Positions 63,254 through 64,000 of a DNA stretch of 64,000 nucleotides are shown here, piece by piece (position 1 is the first letter of the stretch; each line of letters starts with the position of its first letter). Origin of the DNA: Pseudomonas sp. NCCP-436 (GTDB lineage Bacteria > Pseudomonadota > Gammaproteobacteria > Pseudomonadales > Pseudomonadaceae); contig NZ_BPLZ01000005.1 of NCBI RefSeq assembly GCF_019656335.1, forward strand, positions 62,001 through 126,000. Direction: 5' to 3'. The position numbers were made by a program, and so were the translations under genes. The notes under the pieces were generated by a model. That model saw only the letters and a program-made list of their open reading frames with translations, was not told the origin of the DNA and did no database searches.

Positions 63254-64000
63254 GTGAACGCTGATTACCCACGCGACCTGATCGGCTACGGCGCAAACCC
63301 ACCCCATCCACACTGGCCGGGGGACGCTCGTATCGCCCTCTCCTTCGTGCTGAACTACGAGGAAGGTGGCGAGCGCAACATCCTGCATGGCGACAAGGAA
63401 TCCGAGGCTTTTCTCTCCGAAATGGTGGCAGCCCAGCCGCTGCAGGGGCAGCGCAACCTCTGCATGGAGTCTCTCTACGAGTATGGCAGCCGTGCCGGGG
63501 TATGGCGCCTGCTCGAACTGTTCCGCCGTCACGACATTCCCTTGACCATCTTCGCCGTGGCCATGGCCGCCCAGCGTCACCCCGATGTGATCCGTCAAAT
63601 GCTCGCCGCCGGCCATGAAATCTGCAGCCACGGCTACCGCTGGATCGACTATCAGTATGTCGACGAAGCCACCGAGCGTGAGCACATGTACGAGGCCATC
63701 CGCATCCTCACTGAACTCACTGGCGAGCGTCCACTAGGCTGGTATACCGGCCGTCTCGGCCCAAACACCCGACGCATCGTGCGCGAGGAAGGTGGTTTTC
63801 TCTACGACTCCGACACCTACGACGACGACCTGCCCTACTGGGATCCGGCCAGTACTCCGGAGAAGCCCCATCTGGTGATTCCCTACACCCTGGACACCAA
63901 CGACATGCGCTTCACCCAGGTACAAGGCTTCAACAAGGGCGATGACTTCTTCGAGTACCTCAAGGACGCCTTCGACGTGCTCTACGCCGAAGGCGAGGCC
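63254..64000 (+). CDS. puuE: Allantoinase PuuE, 5' part (polysaccharide-deacetylase family)
   Basis: The first 249 codons of a gene that runs off the window. The start is GTG at 63254 with AGGAAG 7 bases upstream. The sequence begins VNADYPRDLIGYGANPPHPH and has WPGDARIALSFVLNYEEGGE, SLYEYGSRAGVWRLLELF and the NodB-fold stretch AAGHEICSHGYRWIDYQYVD. This matches the cofactor-independent allantoinase of the polysaccharide-deacetylase family, normally about 308 residues, which converts allantoin to allantoate. It is divergent from hiuH in the urate degradation pathway. Confidence 0.93.
   Translation, partial: MNADYPRDLIGYGANPPHPHWPGDARIALSFVLNYEEGGERNILHGDKESEAFLSEMVAAQPLQGQRNLCMESLYEYGSRAGVWRLLELFRRHDIPLTIFAVAMAAQRHPDVIRQMLAAGHEICSHGYRWIDYQYVDEATEREHMYEAIRILTELTGERPLGWYTGRLGPNTRRIVREEGGFLYDSDTYDDDLPYWDPASTPEKPHLVIPYTLDTNDMRFTQVQGFNKGDDFFEYLKDAFDVLYAEGEA

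Overview
The window reads as a GC-rich Pseudomonas (Gammaproteobacteria) chromosome segment. This rests on dense gene packing, Pseudomonas-type codon use and a long run of housekeeping and catabolic genes in familiar Pseudomonas neighbourhoods (gdhB next to the MoxR/Bat operon; pepN, rhomboid, metallophosphoesterase and nadK together; fadH next to an AraC gene). I see no IS element, prophage, CRISPR array, integrase or rRNA operon. One tRNA gene, tRNA-Pro(CGG), is present.

Layout. 0-4 kb: transglutaminase-like protein, FadE acyl-CoA dehydrogenase, small conserved protein. 4-10.4 kb: purine catabolism operon xdhA-xdhB-(43-codon ORF)-xdhC-guaD behind a promoter that overlaps paired TGAC/GTCA inverted repeats. 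10.5-19.2 kb: 2-hydroxyacid dehydrogenase, YcgL, RNase D, SMP-30-like protein, NADP-GdhA, PlsC-type acyltransferase, SseA, FadL-type porin. 19.2-26.8 kb: 40-aa membrane protein coupled to an MFS transporter, MarR regulator, a CobD-like protein stripped of its catalytic motifs beside a cobalamin-riboswitch-like relic, two NlpC/P60 lipoproteins, moeA-moaB, mobA, a small lipoprotein, tRNA-Pro. 26.8-39 kb: giant NAD-GdhB, then the tightly overlapped MoxR-DUF58-DUF4381-VWA-VWA/TPR-BatD operon. 39-46.8 kb: an envelope cassette of RND/MMPL permease, YCF48-like protein, DUF1329 and DUF1302. 47-57 kb: pepN, DUF2797, YeaC, rhomboid, metallophosphoesterase, nadK, DUF1853, ACC-deaminase/D-cysteine desulfhydrase-like protein, a coiled-coil protein. 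57-64 kb: NTF2-like protein with a probable homopolymer frameshift, FadH, a nitrilase-fold protein without its catalytic residues coupled to an AraC regulator, and hiuH divergent from puuE, which runs off the right edge.

How the genes fit together. Guanine to xanthine (guaD), xanthine to urate (xdhABC), and later urate products (hiuH, puuE) are all represented, split between two loci 53 kb apart. MoeA, MoaB and MobA supply molybdenum cofactor functions, which XDH partly needs. FadL, FadE and FadH cover fatty-acid uptake, the first beta-oxidation step and unsaturated-bond removal. Biosynthetic (GdhA) and catabolic (GdhB) glutamate dehydrogenases are both present.

Most worth a second look: (1) the decayed cobalamin locus (pseudo-CobD plus riboswitch relic); (2) the RND/YCF48/DUF1329/DUF1302 envelope system; (3) the frameshifted NTF2-like gene at a run of seven G; (4) the dead nitrilase-fold protein coupled to an AraC regulator; (5) the small ORFs overlapping xdhC and the MFS gene; (6) several palindromic operator candidates.
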